NCBI GenBank assembly: GCA_002698575.1 | Contig: NZZG01000016.1 | Location: forward strand, 1 to 61,714 | DNA from: Pimelobacter sp. | GTDB taxonomy: Bacteria > Actinomycetota > Actinomycetes > Propionibacteriales > Nocardioidaceae | DNA length: 61,714 nucleotides | Direction: 5' to 3' | In this document: piece by piece, positions 27,296 through 35,607 of the stretch | How the letters are laid out: each line of letters starts with the position of its first letter | Position numbering within the stretch: position 1 is the first letter of the stretch | The notes under the pieces: generated by a model | The model's database searches: none | What the model was told of the DNA's origin: nothing | Seen by the model: only the letters and a program-made list of their open reading frames with translations | Position numbers and translations under genes: made by a program

Positions 27296-30046
27296 GTGCT
27301 GCGCGCTGTGCTGCGACTTCTGCTTGCCTTGACGTTGGCGACCACTGTCATCGCCGCCGCCCCCAGTCCGGCTCACGCGGCACCACCGCCCTATGACTCC
27401 CAGTACGACGCCTCCTGCAGCGAGAGCTACCGAGGCGGGTTCATCGTGGCCCCTGAGGACCTGTGCACCCGGCACGCCGCGTCCTTCTTCCGGAAGAGGT
27501 CGACCGCGAAGCACTACCGAGACGAGTACGGCGTCAGCCCGAACGCCCTGTACTGGGCCGAGCAGGAGTCCCTGAGCCTGGCCGACGAGTACTTCACCGG
27601 CTGTGCGCCGTCGATCCCCGATCCGGGCCCGACCAAGTTCTGCGATCCCTCCCACCTCACGTCGAACCCCGTCAGCACGGCCTGGGCTGGCGACACGGAC
27701 GTCCTGGCCTGGAGGGTCGGTTCACAGCTCGGGTTCATCGCGCTGCTGTGCGGCAACTTCTCCGCCGTCATGCCGCCCCCGCCGCATCCCAAGATCACCG
27801 GCCAGAAGTTCGAGGACGTCAACGACAACGAGACGAAGGACCCAGGAGAGGGCTGGATGAACGGTGTCGTCATGCGTCTCTACAAGGACGGCGTCAAGCT
27901 GGCCCAGACCACGACCTCCGGCAACGGCCGTTACACCTTCGACCTCGACGCCGAGGACGACCTCGACCTCGGTCCGGGCACCTACACCATCCGGGAAGTG
28001 GAGCCGGCCGGCTACGAGCAGACCACCGATGACCCGGTCGTCGTCGTCCCCCCTGGCGCCGGTGACAGGACCTTCACCGCCGACCTGATCGGCAACACCA
28101 AGGAGACCGACGTCCAGATCACCAAGACCTCGGTCGTCAACCCGACCACGGCGGGCCTGGAGTCCGAGTGGGACCTCGTCGTGCGCAACAACGGTCCGTG
28201 GCCCGCGCCCGACGTCACCCTCAGCGACACCTTCCCCTCCGACTACACGGCCATCACCCACGTGTCGCACCCGCAGTGCTCGGCCAGCGGGCTGACCCTG
28301 TCCTGCTCCTTCGGGACCCTCGCGGTCGGTGCCACTCGCACCGTCACCGTGCGGTCGCTGTCGCGGCCGGACCTCCTGCCGGAGGACGGGCCGATCCTCA
28401 ACACCGCCCGTGTCGACACGTCCATGCGCGAGAGCGACTACGACAACAACGTCTCCAGCGACGACACACCCCTGGTGACCAGAGCCGAGGTGTCGGTCAC
28501 CAAGGCGGCCGACCGGACGACGTACTACGGAGGCGACTCGATCACCTACACGATCCTGGTCACCAACGACGGCCCGTCCTGGGCCCGCAAGGTGGTCGCC
28601 ACCGACGACGTTCCCGACCGCTTCGAGGTCCTCGGCGCGACGAGCAGCGCAACCACACCGTGCCTGACCTCGCCGAACAGCCAGGAGGTGTCCTGCGACC
28701 TCGGCACGATGAGGGTGGGCCAGCAGCACACGATCACGATCGAGGGCCGCGTCCGGGGCAAGCACCCGGACGATGCTCCCCCGACGGGCCACGAGCACCT
28801 GCTGGACGTCCAGAAGGTCGACCGCACCTGGGAGCTGGACGGCGGCGCCGACGGCACGTTCGACCTCGACTGCGGCGCGCGAGGCTACGTCACCGACGTG
28901 CTGGTCCGGGTCGACGCAGTGGACGGTGGCACGACCGACCAGGTGACCCGCCTGGGTGCGTTCCCCACCTCCCGCACGGCGGGGCGCATCGTCCTGGACA
29001 ACACCGCGGCCGGACGCGCCCAGGGCAACATGGAGCTCGTCTGCCTGGCGCCCGGCACGGTGGACGGCAACGACCACGACCACGAGGTGCTGGCCGGCTC
29101 GGTCCGCTCGGCCGCGCACACCCTGCCCGCCGAGCCCGCTGACGCCAGCGACCCGACCGGCGTGTCGACCCACTCGGTGGTCGTGGAGGCCGGACTCGGC
29201 ACGCACGTCGCCGCGCCGGGCTACGAGGTGGTCGCGGGCTCCGCGAGGCTGATGGAGTCCCACCTGCGCGAGTACGGGTGGGAGCTGGTCTTCGAGGTGC
29301 CGGACGGCGACGTCGACGCCGTCGTGACGGTCAGCTACCTACCCCTGCAGGCGCGACTGAGCTACGCGGACGCGAGCCGCACCCACCCCCGGCACACCCA
29401 CGAGCTCCTCCTCACCCACCCGGAGATCACCGTGACCCTGCCCCCGGGTCGCAGCGAGCACCAGGTCACCTGCGCGTCGACGCAGGGCAAGGGCGCCAAG
29501 GGTCTGACGGCCACCTTCACCTACCCGCCCGACCCGTCGGCCGAGCCGGTGACCTGGCGCTACTCGGTGCTCAACCCGACCTCGCAGCCGATCGAGGCGA
29601 CGTTCGACCTGGTCTGCCTCGAGCTCCAGCCCGGTCCGGACAGCGAGTTCCACACGCCCGAGAACACGGTGGTGGTCCAGACCGAGACCCCCGACGACGA
29701 CCCGTCGGACAACACCGACTCCGTGACGGTGCTGGTCATCGTGGCGGCCGAGGGCGACCCCGTCGCTCCGCCGACGACGCCGACTCCGGCCGGTCCGGCG
29801 CCCGCGCCCATCGCCGTGCGCAAGGCGGTCAGGCAGGGTCGCACGATCCTCGCTCGGCTCGTCCCCCGGCGGTCGGGTCGCGCCACGGTCGTGGCCGTGC
29901 GTCGACAGGTGGAGCTGTCGTCGTCCCGGGTCCGCGTGCGGCGCGGCGAGCCGGAGCGGTTCAGGATGCGGGCGAAGCAGCTGCGCCGAGCAACCCACCT
30001 CGTGGTGAGCCTCCGGGGGGAGAGTGTCCGGGTGCGGCTGCGGTGA
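27296..30046 (+). CDS. Large secreted protein with SdrD_B-like and DUF11 repeats
   Basis: A 916-residue exported protein. The signal peptide is MLRAVLRLLLALTLATTVIA...AHA. A Cys-containing N-terminal domain comes first, then an SdrD_B/CNA-like domain from about residue 166 (ITGQKFEDVNDNETKDPGEG...TYTIREVEPAGYEQT). Two DUF11 repeats follow at about 271-390 and 396-475. A beta-rich region of about 350 residues and a basic C-terminus end it. There is no LPXTG motif or transmembrane anchor. GTG 27296 is preceded by GAGAGGA; the frame to 27263 would add residues before the signal peptide. It is probably a wall-associated or released adhesin-like or structural protein. Confidence 0.8.
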   Translation: MLRAVLRLLLALTLATTVIAAAPSPAHAAPPPYDSQYDASCSESYRGGFIVAPEDLCTRHAASFFRKRSTAKHYRDEYGVSPNALYWAEQESLSLADEYFTGCAPSIPDPGPTKFCDPSHLTSNPVSTAWAGDTDVLAWRVGSQLGFIALLCGNFSAVMPPPPHPKITGQKFEDVNDNETKDPGEGWMNGVVMRLYKDGVKLAQTTTSGNGRYTFDLDAEDDLDLGPGTYTIREVEPAGYEQTTDDPVVVVPPGAGDRTFTADLIGNTKETDVQITKTSVVNPTTAGLESEWDLVVRNNGPWPAPDVTLSDTFPSDYTAITHVSHPQCSASGLTLSCSFGTLAVGATRTVTVRSLSRPDLLPEDGPILNTARVDTSMRESDYDNNVSSDDTPLVTRAEVSVTKAADRTTYYGGDSITYTILVTNDGPSWARKVVATDDVPDRFEVLGATSSATTPCLTSPNSQEVSCDLGTMRVGQQHTITIEGRVRGKHPDDAPPTGHEHLLDVQKVDRTWELDGGADGTFDLDCGARGYVTDVLVRVDAVDGGTTDQVTRLGAFPTSRTAGRIVLDNTAAGRAQGNMELVCLAPGTVDGNDHDHEVLAGSVRSAAHTLPAEPADASDPTGVSTHSVVVEAGLGTHVAAPGYEVVAGSARLMESHLREYGWELVFEVPDGDVDAVVTVSYLPLQARLSYADASRTHPRHTHELLLTHPEITVTLPPGRSEHQVTCASTQGKGAKGLTATFTYPPDPSAEPVTWRYSVLNPTSQPIEATFDLVCLELQPGPDSEFHTPENTVVVQTETPDDDPSDNTDSVTVLVIVAAEGDPVAPPTTPTPAGPAPAPIAVRKAVRQGRTILARLVPRRSGRATVVAVRRQVELSSSRVRVRRGEPERFRMRAKQLRRATHLVVSLRGESVRVRLR

Positions 30047-30069
30047 GCTCGCCGGTCCCTGCCCGGGCG

Positions 30070-31749
30070 TCACAACGAGACGAGCAGGGACCGCAGCTCG
30101 TCGGTCAGTCCCAGGTCGAACTCCCAGCTGGACTGGTGGGCCTGGTAGCTGCGGCCCCCGTCGTGGTCGACGTCCGGGGGGCTCCAGAACGTGTGGCAGG
30201 CGGCGCCGTGCACGGCCGCGAAGAGCTGTTCGTTGCGCGCCTCGTAGGCCCACTGGTTGAGCACGACCACCGACTCGAGACGCTCGGCGTAGGCGAGGTT
30301 GAACATCCCCGCGCCGCCGAAGCCGGCGACCACCCTCGCCCCGGCGAAGAGGGCGACCTGCTCCTCCAGCGGCAGCGGCCCCGGGAAGACCACCGTGTAG
30401 CCGGCGGCCTCGAAGAGCGCCTCGACCTGCTCGACGTTGCGACAGGTCCGGTTGCCGCCCCGGCGCGTGACGAAGATCCGCTCGGGCCCGGCGGGGCGCC
30501 CGGTGCGCTCGCGCAGCAGGCCCTCGCGCAGCCGTGCCCAGTCGGCGCGCAGGCCGTCGTGGGCGTGGAAGGGTGCCGCGTTGTGCCACATCGGCGTGCA
30601 CGCGTAGAGCCGGTCGACGGTCACTGGTCCGTCGGCCCACGCGATGTCGTCGGGCGCGATGCCGTACGCCGGCAGCAACCGTGACTCGAGCCGCTTGTCC
30701 GGCCCCTGGGCCCGGTCGGGGTGCAGGCGGCAGAGGATCTTCAGGCTGGGGTCGTCGGCCTTGGCGGCGTCCCAGCCCCAGAGCTTGGCGAGCGCCTCGG
30801 TCATCAGGTGGCCGAAGTGGCCGGAGTTGTTGTAGCCGAAGTGGAAGAACGAGCCGGGCAGGTGCGTCGGCTCGTCGTGCGGCTTCAGACGGGCGAAGCG
30901 CGTACCGGTGTCGCTGATCCCCCAGGCCGTGGGCACGTCGGCGAGGTGCCACCGGAAGGAGTCGGGCAGGAGCGTGCGCCCGTGGTAGGCCAGCGAGTTG
31001 AGCGGCAGGGTGACGGCACCGTCGTAGCGGCGCACCGCCAGCGGAGGCGACTCGAGCACGGCCGGCAGCTGCTCGCCGGCCGCCGGGGCGCCGTACTGGC
31101 GGTGATCGTGCGTGGTCAGCCTGCACGCAGGCTGCTCACCGACGACGCTCACCTCGAGCCCGGGCTCGCGCTGGGCCAGCACGGTGAGGGCCTGGGCGTC
31201 GCGGACCTTGAGCAGGTGGGCGCGGCCCTTGCGGAACAGCGCCAGCTCAGCCGTCACGACCGACGTGTCGCAGCTGCGACGGTGCGCTCGCCAGCGTGAC
31301 CTCACGTCCTTCGGCCGGGAGGAGGCGGAGAAGCTCTCGGCGAGCCGGGCCAGCGGCGGGGCCTGGCCCCCGTCGGCTGACGGGCGAGCCGGGGGAGCCG
31401 GGGCAGCGCCGTGGGCGGCGACCCACACGGCCCCCGGCTCGAGGGCGAAGAACGCTGCTTCGAAGAGGCGGGCCTGCTGCGGCGCCAGGGCCGCACGGGT
31501 GTCGAGCACGACCGAGATCGGCGGCAGCGCCAGCAGTGCGTCCGCGAGGTCGTCGGCACGACGACCCACGAGGGTGTGGACAGTGCCCTCCGGCAGCCCG
31601 GCCGCCTCCCGGTCGAGTGCGGCGAGACGCTGCTCGGTGGCGGCGATGACGACCACCACACCGCTCGTCGCCCGAGGCCCGGGGAGCTCGACCTCCTGCC
31701 GGACGAGGGTGAGGAGGTCGGCGAGCGTGCGGTGCTGCCGGGCCTGCAT
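30070..31749 (-). CDS. Glycosyltransferase family 61-like protein
   Basis: A 559-residue protein. The N-terminal half is poorly conserved. The C-terminal half matches DUF563/GT61: FFHFGYNNSGHFGHLMTEALAKLW, RIFVTRRGGNRTCRNVEQVEALFEAAGY, ALFAGARVVAGFGGAGMFNLAY and VVVLNQWAYEARNEQLF. It lacks a signal peptide. ATG 31749 was chosen because TAGGGT ends 7 nt upstream. It converges on the DUF11 gene with a 23-nt gap; decorating that surface protein is an attractive but unproven link. Confidence 0.75.
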   Translation of the reverse strand: MQARQHRTLADLLTLVRQEVELPGPRATSGVVVVIAATEQRLAALDREAAGLPEGTVHTLVGRRADDLADALLALPPISVVLDTRAALAPQQARLFEAAFFALEPGAVWVAAHGAAPAPPARPSADGGQAPPLARLAESFSASSRPKDVRSRWRAHRRSCDTSVVTAELALFRKGRAHLLKVRDAQALTVLAQREPGLEVSVVGEQPACRLTTHDHRQYGAPAAGEQLPAVLESPPLAVRRYDGAVTLPLNSLAYHGRTLLPDSFRWHLADVPTAWGISDTGTRFARLKPHDEPTHLPGSFFHFGYNNSGHFGHLMTEALAKLWGWDAAKADDPSLKILCRLHPDRAQGPDKRLESRLLPAYGIAPDDIAWADGPVTVDRLYACTPMWHNAAPFHAHDGLRADWARLREGLLRERTGRPAGPERIFVTRRGGNRTCRNVEQVEALFEAAGYTVVFPGPLPLEEQVALFAGARVVAGFGGAGMFNLAYAERLESVVVLNQWAYEARNEQLFAAVHGAACHTFWSPPDVDHDGGRSYQAHQSSWEFDLGLTDELRSLLVSL

Positions 31750-31833
31750 GGCGCCGACCCTATGCCGCGCGGCGCCCCCGGACGACAGCCGGGCAGCCGA
31801 CGCGCCGTACGACACGCCCCTAGACTGAGCAGG

Positions 31834-31875
31834 ATGACGCCCCTGCCCTCCCCCGCACGAGGCGCGGCCCGGTGA
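31834..31875 (+). CDS. 13-codon leader ORF
   Basis: ATG 31834 encodes MTPLPSPARGAAR and stops at TGA 31873-31875. TAGACT (31821-31826) lies 7 nt upstream, so the transcript would begin at this ATG. Its stop overlaps the GTG of the next gene by 4 nt (GTGA), as in translational coupling. It is too short to recognise as a conserved peptide. Confidence 0.45.
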   Translation: MTPLPSPARGAAR

Positions 31876-32513
31876 ACGTCACGCTCCGTCGGCGGTTCCG
31901 CTTCCGCGGGCACATCGCCGGCGTCGGCAGCGCCAGCGGGGTCCGTATCGTCGTCGGCCGGTGGGTGGACAGCCCGCTGGGCACCTTCGGTGACGCCATG
32001 GTCGAACGCGCCGACGGTCGCCGGATCCTCCTGGCCCCCGACGCCACCGTGGCCCAGTTCGTGGCGGCGACCTACTCCTTCGACGAGATTCGGATGGAGC
32101 CGTTCACGATCACCGGTGACGGCGACGCGTGGCAGGTGCGCTCCCCCTCCCTCGACCTCGACCTGACCGTGGGTCGACCGACCCCGCTCGGACGGCTGCT
32201 GTCCCTGGTGCCCTCCTCGGTGGGCACGGCTCCCTGGTGGTGCGCGGTGACCGACGTCGTGGCTCGCGTCGTGCTGCGCGGCGTACGGACCCGCGGCGCC
32301 ACCGGCGCGCGACGGGAGTGGTACGGCGCCACCGGGAACCGCGTCATCACCGGTGCCACCGGCACCTTCGACGGACTCGACCTGGGGCCGCTGCAGCCTG
32401 TTGCCCCGCAGCCGCGGTTCGGGTTCTCCTCCACCCCGTCCCGACCGTCGGTCACCGACATCGTCACCACCGTCGAGGTCGGCGCCCAGGACGGCATCCT
32501 GGGGAGCCGGTAG
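31872..32513 (+). CDS. Conserved-looking protein of unknown function
   Basis: A 213-residue cytoplasmic protein with a basic start (MNVTLRRRFRFRGHIAG). It is rich in predicted beta strands (DGRRILLAPDATVAQFVAATYSFDEIRMEPFTI), and the C-terminal half has RREWYGATGNRVITGATGTFDGLDLGPLQP. No family is recognised; the strand pattern is compatible with a beta-barrel fold. Translation appears coupled to a 13-codon leader ORF. It converges on the LLM gene with a 1-nt gap. Confidence 0.6.
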   Translation: MNVTLRRRFRFRGHIAGVGSASGVRIVVGRWVDSPLGTFGDAMVERADGRRILLAPDATVAQFVAATYSFDEIRMEPFTITGDGDAWQVRSPSLDLDLTVGRPTPLGRLLSLVPSSVGTAPWWCAVTDVVARVVLRGVRTRGATGARREWYGATGNRVITGATGTFDGLDLGPLQPVAPQPRFGFSSTPSRPSVTDIVTTVEVGAQDGILGSR

Positions 32514-32514
32514 A

Positions 32515-33516
32515 TCAGCGACCCACCCGGCGCGCGAGCGCCGGCAGCACCCGGTCGCCGATCAGCCGGAGGCTCTCCCAGGAGGGCTCGGCCGGGAGGC
32601 CTCCGCACGCCGGGTGCGCGGTGACCAGCGCGATCTCCCCGCTCCGGCAGCGCTCGACGAGGTCGTCGGGCTCGAGCACGACGTACACCCCGGCCGCCTG
32701 CATCTCCTCCACGGTGCGCGAGGCGTCGACGACGTACGACGCCGCGTCGCCGTGCCACTGCTGGTAGGCCGTGGCGTCGGCGAGGAGGTGGTGGCCGTGG
32801 CGTTCCCAGAAGGTCTCGGGGTCGTCGGAGCAGAAGACGTTCGCCGGCCCGGGTGGCGCGAGCAGCGTGAAGCCCGGGTCGCGACCCGCCTCGCGGCACG
32901 CCTGGTCGTAGGCCTCCTTGAGGGCCGGGTCGCCGTGCTGGGGCTGGAAGTGCAGGCCGAGCCGACCGGCGCGACGCGCGGCGGCGAGGGTGCCGCCGCC
33001 GTAGAACAGGACCGGGTGCGGCCGGGAGTACGGCGTGGGCAGGACGCGCACCCGGCGACCCTCGTAGGTGAACTCCTCGCCGGTCCAGGCGGCGAGCAGG
33101 GTCTGGATCCGGGACTCGAGGTCGGCACCCCGGGTGGACCACGGACGGTCGAACAGCGCGTACTCCTCGGCCCGGTAGCCGAGTCCGATCGTGTGGCTGA
33201 CCCGGCCCTTGCTCAGGTGGTCGAGCACGGCGAGCTCCTCGGCCAGACGGAGCGGGTCGTAGAAGTTCACCAGCAGCGCCGAGATGGTGACCGGCAGGCG
33301 CTCGGTGACGGCTGCCATCGCCGCTGCCACCGGCACGGGGCTCGGCAGGTAGCCGTCCTCGCTGGCGTGGTGCTCGGAGAGCATCAGGGCATCGAAGCCG
33401 ACCGCGTCGGCGTACGCCGCCTGCTCGAGGCCTCGCGCGTAGAGCTCCTGGCGTTGCGCCGGGGTCGCGCCCGCCGCGCGGAAGTCGTAGCGGACGACGA
33501 ACTGGGTGCGCGGCAT
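32515..33516 (-). CDS. LLM-class flavin-dependent oxidoreductase
   Basis: A 333-residue luciferase-like TIM-barrel monooxygenase using FMNH2 or F420. Signatures are DALMLSEHHASEDGYLPSP, AVLDHLSKGRVSHTIGLGYRAEEYALF and VLFYGGGTLAAARRAGRLGL. The ATG follows TAACCT by 7 nt. A KstR-type operator overlaps that -10 box (see 33528-33541), suggesting control with sterol or related catabolism. No other steroid genes are visible in the window. Confidence 0.88.
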   Translation of the reverse strand: MPRTQFVVRYDFRAAGATPAQRQELYARGLEQAAYADAVGFDALMLSEHHASEDGYLPSPVPVAAAMAAVTERLPVTISALLVNFYDPLRLAEELAVLDHLSKGRVSHTIGLGYRAEEYALFDRPWSTRGADLESRIQTLLAAWTGEEFTYEGRRVRVLPTPYSRPHPVLFYGGGTLAAARRAGRLGLHFQPQHGDPALKEAYDQACREAGRDPGFTLLAPPGPANVFCSDDPETFWERHGHHLLADATAYQQWHGDAASYVVDASRTVEEMQAAGVYVVLEPDDLVERCRSGEIALVTAHPACGGLPAEPSWESLRLIGDRVLPALARRVGR

Positions 33517-33527
33517 GTCCAGCAGGT

Positions 33528-33541
33528 TAGAACACGTTCTA
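33528..33541. promoter_or_regulatory. KstR-like operator
   Basis: TAGAACACGTTCTA matches the published KstR consensus TNNAACNNGTTNNA at every fixed base and is a dyad of 6-bp arms around AC. It overlaps the minus-strand -10 box TAACCT (33529-33524) of the flavin monooxygenase gene, a repressor position. Confidence 0.65.
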
Positions 33542-33626
33542 CCTCGGCGAGCGCGATCGCGGACGCTGGTTCCTGGGAGGGGTCCCCGCCGCCAGGCGCG
33601 AGCACCTCTGCCAGGGGCCGAGGTGC

Positions 33627-34592
33627 TCAGGTGAGGTGGCAGGCCCGGTGCAACCAGGTCGAGGTGACCTCCATGCCGACCTTCTCGTACAGCCCGAGCG
33701 CGCCGGTCCGGCTGTCGGTCGACAGCCCCGCGGTCTCGGCGCCGTGCTCGCGGGCCCGGGCGAAGGCGTCGACCATCAGGGCCTGCGCCAGACCGCGGCC
33801 GCGCAGGTCACGCCGTACGGCGAGCCGGGAGATGAAGGCCTCGGAGGCCTCGCCCTCCTCGTCGGCGAAGAGCTGCACGTTGGCCACTCCCACCACGGTC
33901 CCGTCGGGATCAACCACGACGAGGAGGTGCCACGGCTCGAAGCCGGGGCGCAGGTAGGTCGTGGCGGCGAAGTCCTCGAAGCTCTCACGCTCGCGCGAGG
34001 ACCACTCGAGGAAGGCGTCCTCGACGACGTCGTGGACTGCGGGGTACTCGGCCGGCTCGGCCGGCCGGACGACGTACCCGGGGGAGAGCGTCCGCTCGAC
34101 GATCCGCGCACCCTGCGGCAGCTTGAGCACCCAGCTCGTCCAGCGCACGTGGTAGCCCAGGGACGACAGCAGGAGGTCGCCCGGGGAGCTCTCGGGCACT
34201 GGCATCCCGACGATGACGGACCCGCGGGCGCGGGCGAGGTCCCGCATCCAGCCGGCCAGCCAGGTGCCGATCCCCAGGCCCCGGTGCGAGGGTCGTACGG
34301 CGGCGTCACCCCGCTCGGGACCGTTGACCTCCGCGTAGCCGACGAGCAGGTCGCCGTGATGGCGGTCGAAGACCCCGACCGTGCTGGTCCCCACGTCGAA
34401 GCTCGGCCGCTGCCAGTCGCCGACGATGTCGGCCTCCTCGATCTCGACCGTGCCGATGTCGCGGCGCTCCTGGGCCGCCATCGTCTCGTAGACGGCGCGG
34501 GCGTCGTCGGCGGTGAGCGGGCGGGAGACCAGGTGGCTGGGCAGTGGTTCAGGCAGTGGTTCAAGCAGTGGCGTCGGCACGGAGGTACTCAA
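33627..34592 (-). CDS. Tandem GNAT N-acetyltransferase
   Basis: A 321-residue protein with two GNAT folds. The first (about 22-155) has RPSHRGLGIGTWLAGWMRDLA, an R/Q-x-x-G-x-G/A acetyl-CoA loop. The second (about 172-321) has VRRDLRGRGLAQALMVDAF and LGLYEKVGMEVTSTWLHR. The architecture resembles mycothiol-synthase-like double GNATs, but the substrate is unknown. The start is uncertain: TTG 34592 is the longest, GTG 34580 is likely too, and neither has a clear ribosome-binding site. The N-terminus is LLEPLPEPLP, encoded by a 12-bp tandem repeat. Confidence 0.78.
   Translation of the reverse strand: MSTSVPTPLLEPLPEPLPSHLVSRPLTADDARAVYETMAAQERRDIGTVEIEEADIVGDWQRPSFDVGTSTVGVFDRHHGDLLVGYAEVNGPERGDAAVRPSHRGLGIGTWLAGWMRDLARARGSVIVGMPVPESSPGDLLLSSLGYHVRWTSWVLKLPQGARIVERTLSPGYVVRPAEPAEYPAVHDVVEDAFLEWSSRERESFEDFAATTYLRPGFEPWHLLVVVDPDGTVVGVANVQLFADEEGEASEAFISRLAVRRDLRGRGLAQALMVDAFARAREHGAETAGLSTDSRTGALGLYEKVGMEVTSTWLHRACHLT
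34541..34571. repeat. 12-bp tandem repeat in GNAT 5' end
   Basis: GCAGTGGTTCAG and GCAGTGGTTCAA, followed by a partial GCAGTGG, give about 2.6 units. They encode the LEPLPEPLP stretch, in frame, so unit number could vary without frameshift. Confidence 0.7.
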
Positions 34593-34661
34593 GCAACACC
34601 GGTCCGGACCGGGCCACGGATTTCCGGGCCCGGTCCAGACCGGTGCGAGGTGAGCAGCCGC

Positions 34662-35228
34662 TCAGGCGTTGGCGATCGCCGAGATGTCGAACTCGAGCTT
34701 GATCTTCTCCGAGACCAGGACGCCGCCGGTGTCGAGCGCGGCGTTGAAGCTCAGGCCCCAGTCGGAGCGGTTGATCGTGGTCCCACCCTCGAAGCCGAGA
34801 CGCAGGTTGCCGAAGGGGTCGCGCGCGGTGCCGACCTCCTCGAAGTCGATGCTGACCGACTTGGTGGTGCCCTTGATGGTCAGGTCGCCGGTGATCGTCC
34901 ACTCGCTGCCCTCGCGCGAGACGTCGGTGGAGGAGAAGGTGATCTCGGGGGTGTCCTCGACGCCGAAGAAGTCGGCCGAGAGGAGGTGGCCGTCGCGGTC
35001 GGGGGAGCCGGTGTCGACGCTGCTGGCGGCGATGGTGATGTCGACCTTGGAGCTGGCGGGGTCGGCGGGGTCCACGTGGGCGGTGCCGCTGAACTCCTTG
35101 AACTGGCCGCGGACCTTGGTGACCATCGCGTGGCGGGCCACGAAGCCGAGCCTGCTGTGCGCGACGTCGATGGTGTAGTCGCCGGTGATGTCGGCGATGG
35201 CGGTGGTGCCGGCGTCGAACTCGCTCAT
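34662..35228 (-). CDS. YceI-family lipocalin-like protein
   Basis: A 188-residue YceI protein lacking a signal peptide, so apparently cytoplasmic. Family marks are GDYTIDVAHSRLGFVARHAMVTKVRGQF, LLSADFFGVEDTPEITFSST, DLTIKGTTKSVSIDFE and GFEGGTTINRSDWGL. YceI barrels bind isoprenoid-like lipids. ATG 35228 was chosen because GGAGG lies 7 nt upstream. Upstream, TTGA-ACTG-TCAA (35253-35264) inside a TTGAACTGTCAATCACC stretch looks like a MarR-type operator. Confidence 0.9.
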   Translation of the reverse strand: MSEFDAGTTAIADITGDYTIDVAHSRLGFVARHAMVTKVRGQFKEFSGTAHVDPADPASSKVDITIAASSVDTGSPDRDGHLLSADFFGVEDTPEITFSSTDVSREGSEWTITGDLTIKGTTKSVSIDFEEVGTARDPFGNLRLGFEGGTTINRSDWGLSFNAALDTGGVLVSEKIKLEFDISAIANA

Positions 35229-35252
35229 GAGGATGCCTCCAAAAGTAGATGG

Positions 35253-35264
35253 TTGAACTGTCAA
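35253..35264. promoter_or_regulatory. Dyad upstream of yceI
   Basis: TTGA/TCAA arms flank ACTG, embedded in GGTTGAACTGTCAATCACC, 25 nt from the yceI start. It also contains TTGACA on the minus strand, a possible -35. A MarR-type site is possible but not diagnostic. Confidence 0.35.
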
Positions 35265-35326
35265 TCACCTACAAGGGTCGCCGGGACGATTCCATTCCCG
35301 AGAGCTCGAGAAATTCTTCAGACATG

Positions 35327-35362
35327 CCGACAGCCGCCGACCGGCGGGTCGGCGGCTGTCGG
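35327..35362 (-). terminator. Strong hairpin downstream of the 47-aa gene
   Basis: A perfect 16-bp stem, CCGACAGCCGCCGACC (35327-35342)/GGTCGGCGGCTGTCGG (35347-35362), has a 4-nt loop. It lies 71 nt after the 47-aa ORF on the minus strand and before the yceI promoter. Confidence 0.7.
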
Positions 35363-35433
35363 TGGAGCAGGTTGGGGGCGCCGGAGGGCGTCGTGTCGCC
35401 GCGCGGGCGGGGCCGGGCTCGGCCGGGCTCTGC

Positions 35434-35577
35434 TCAGGCAGCGTGCGTGGTGGCGTGGACGGCGACCTGGTCGGGCGTGAGCCAGACGGCCTCCATCCGG
35501 TTCCGACCGTTGGGGTCGGTCACCGGGATCCAGCGCATCTCGAGCTGGGCCTGGGCGAGTGTCGTGTCGCGAGTCAT
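35434..35577 (-). CDS. Small protein of 47 residues
   Basis: The sequence begins MTRDTTLAQAQLEMRWIPV and continues TDPNGRNRMEAVWLTPDQVA. It has its own promoter, Shine-Dalgarno (AGGAGGTG, 35589-35582) and downstream terminator, so it is very likely expressed. No signal peptide or membrane segment is present. No family is recognised; the MRWIPVTD/GRxRMEAVW pattern looks like a small conserved actinobacterial protein. An ATG six codons upstream is in frame but lies on the ribosome-binding site. Confidence 0.7.
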   Translation of the reverse strand: MTRDTTLAQAQLEMRWIPVTDPNGRNRMEAVWLTPDQVAVHATTHAA

Positions 35578-35607
35578 CGGACACCTCCTGTTCATCTTCT
35601 GTTCACC

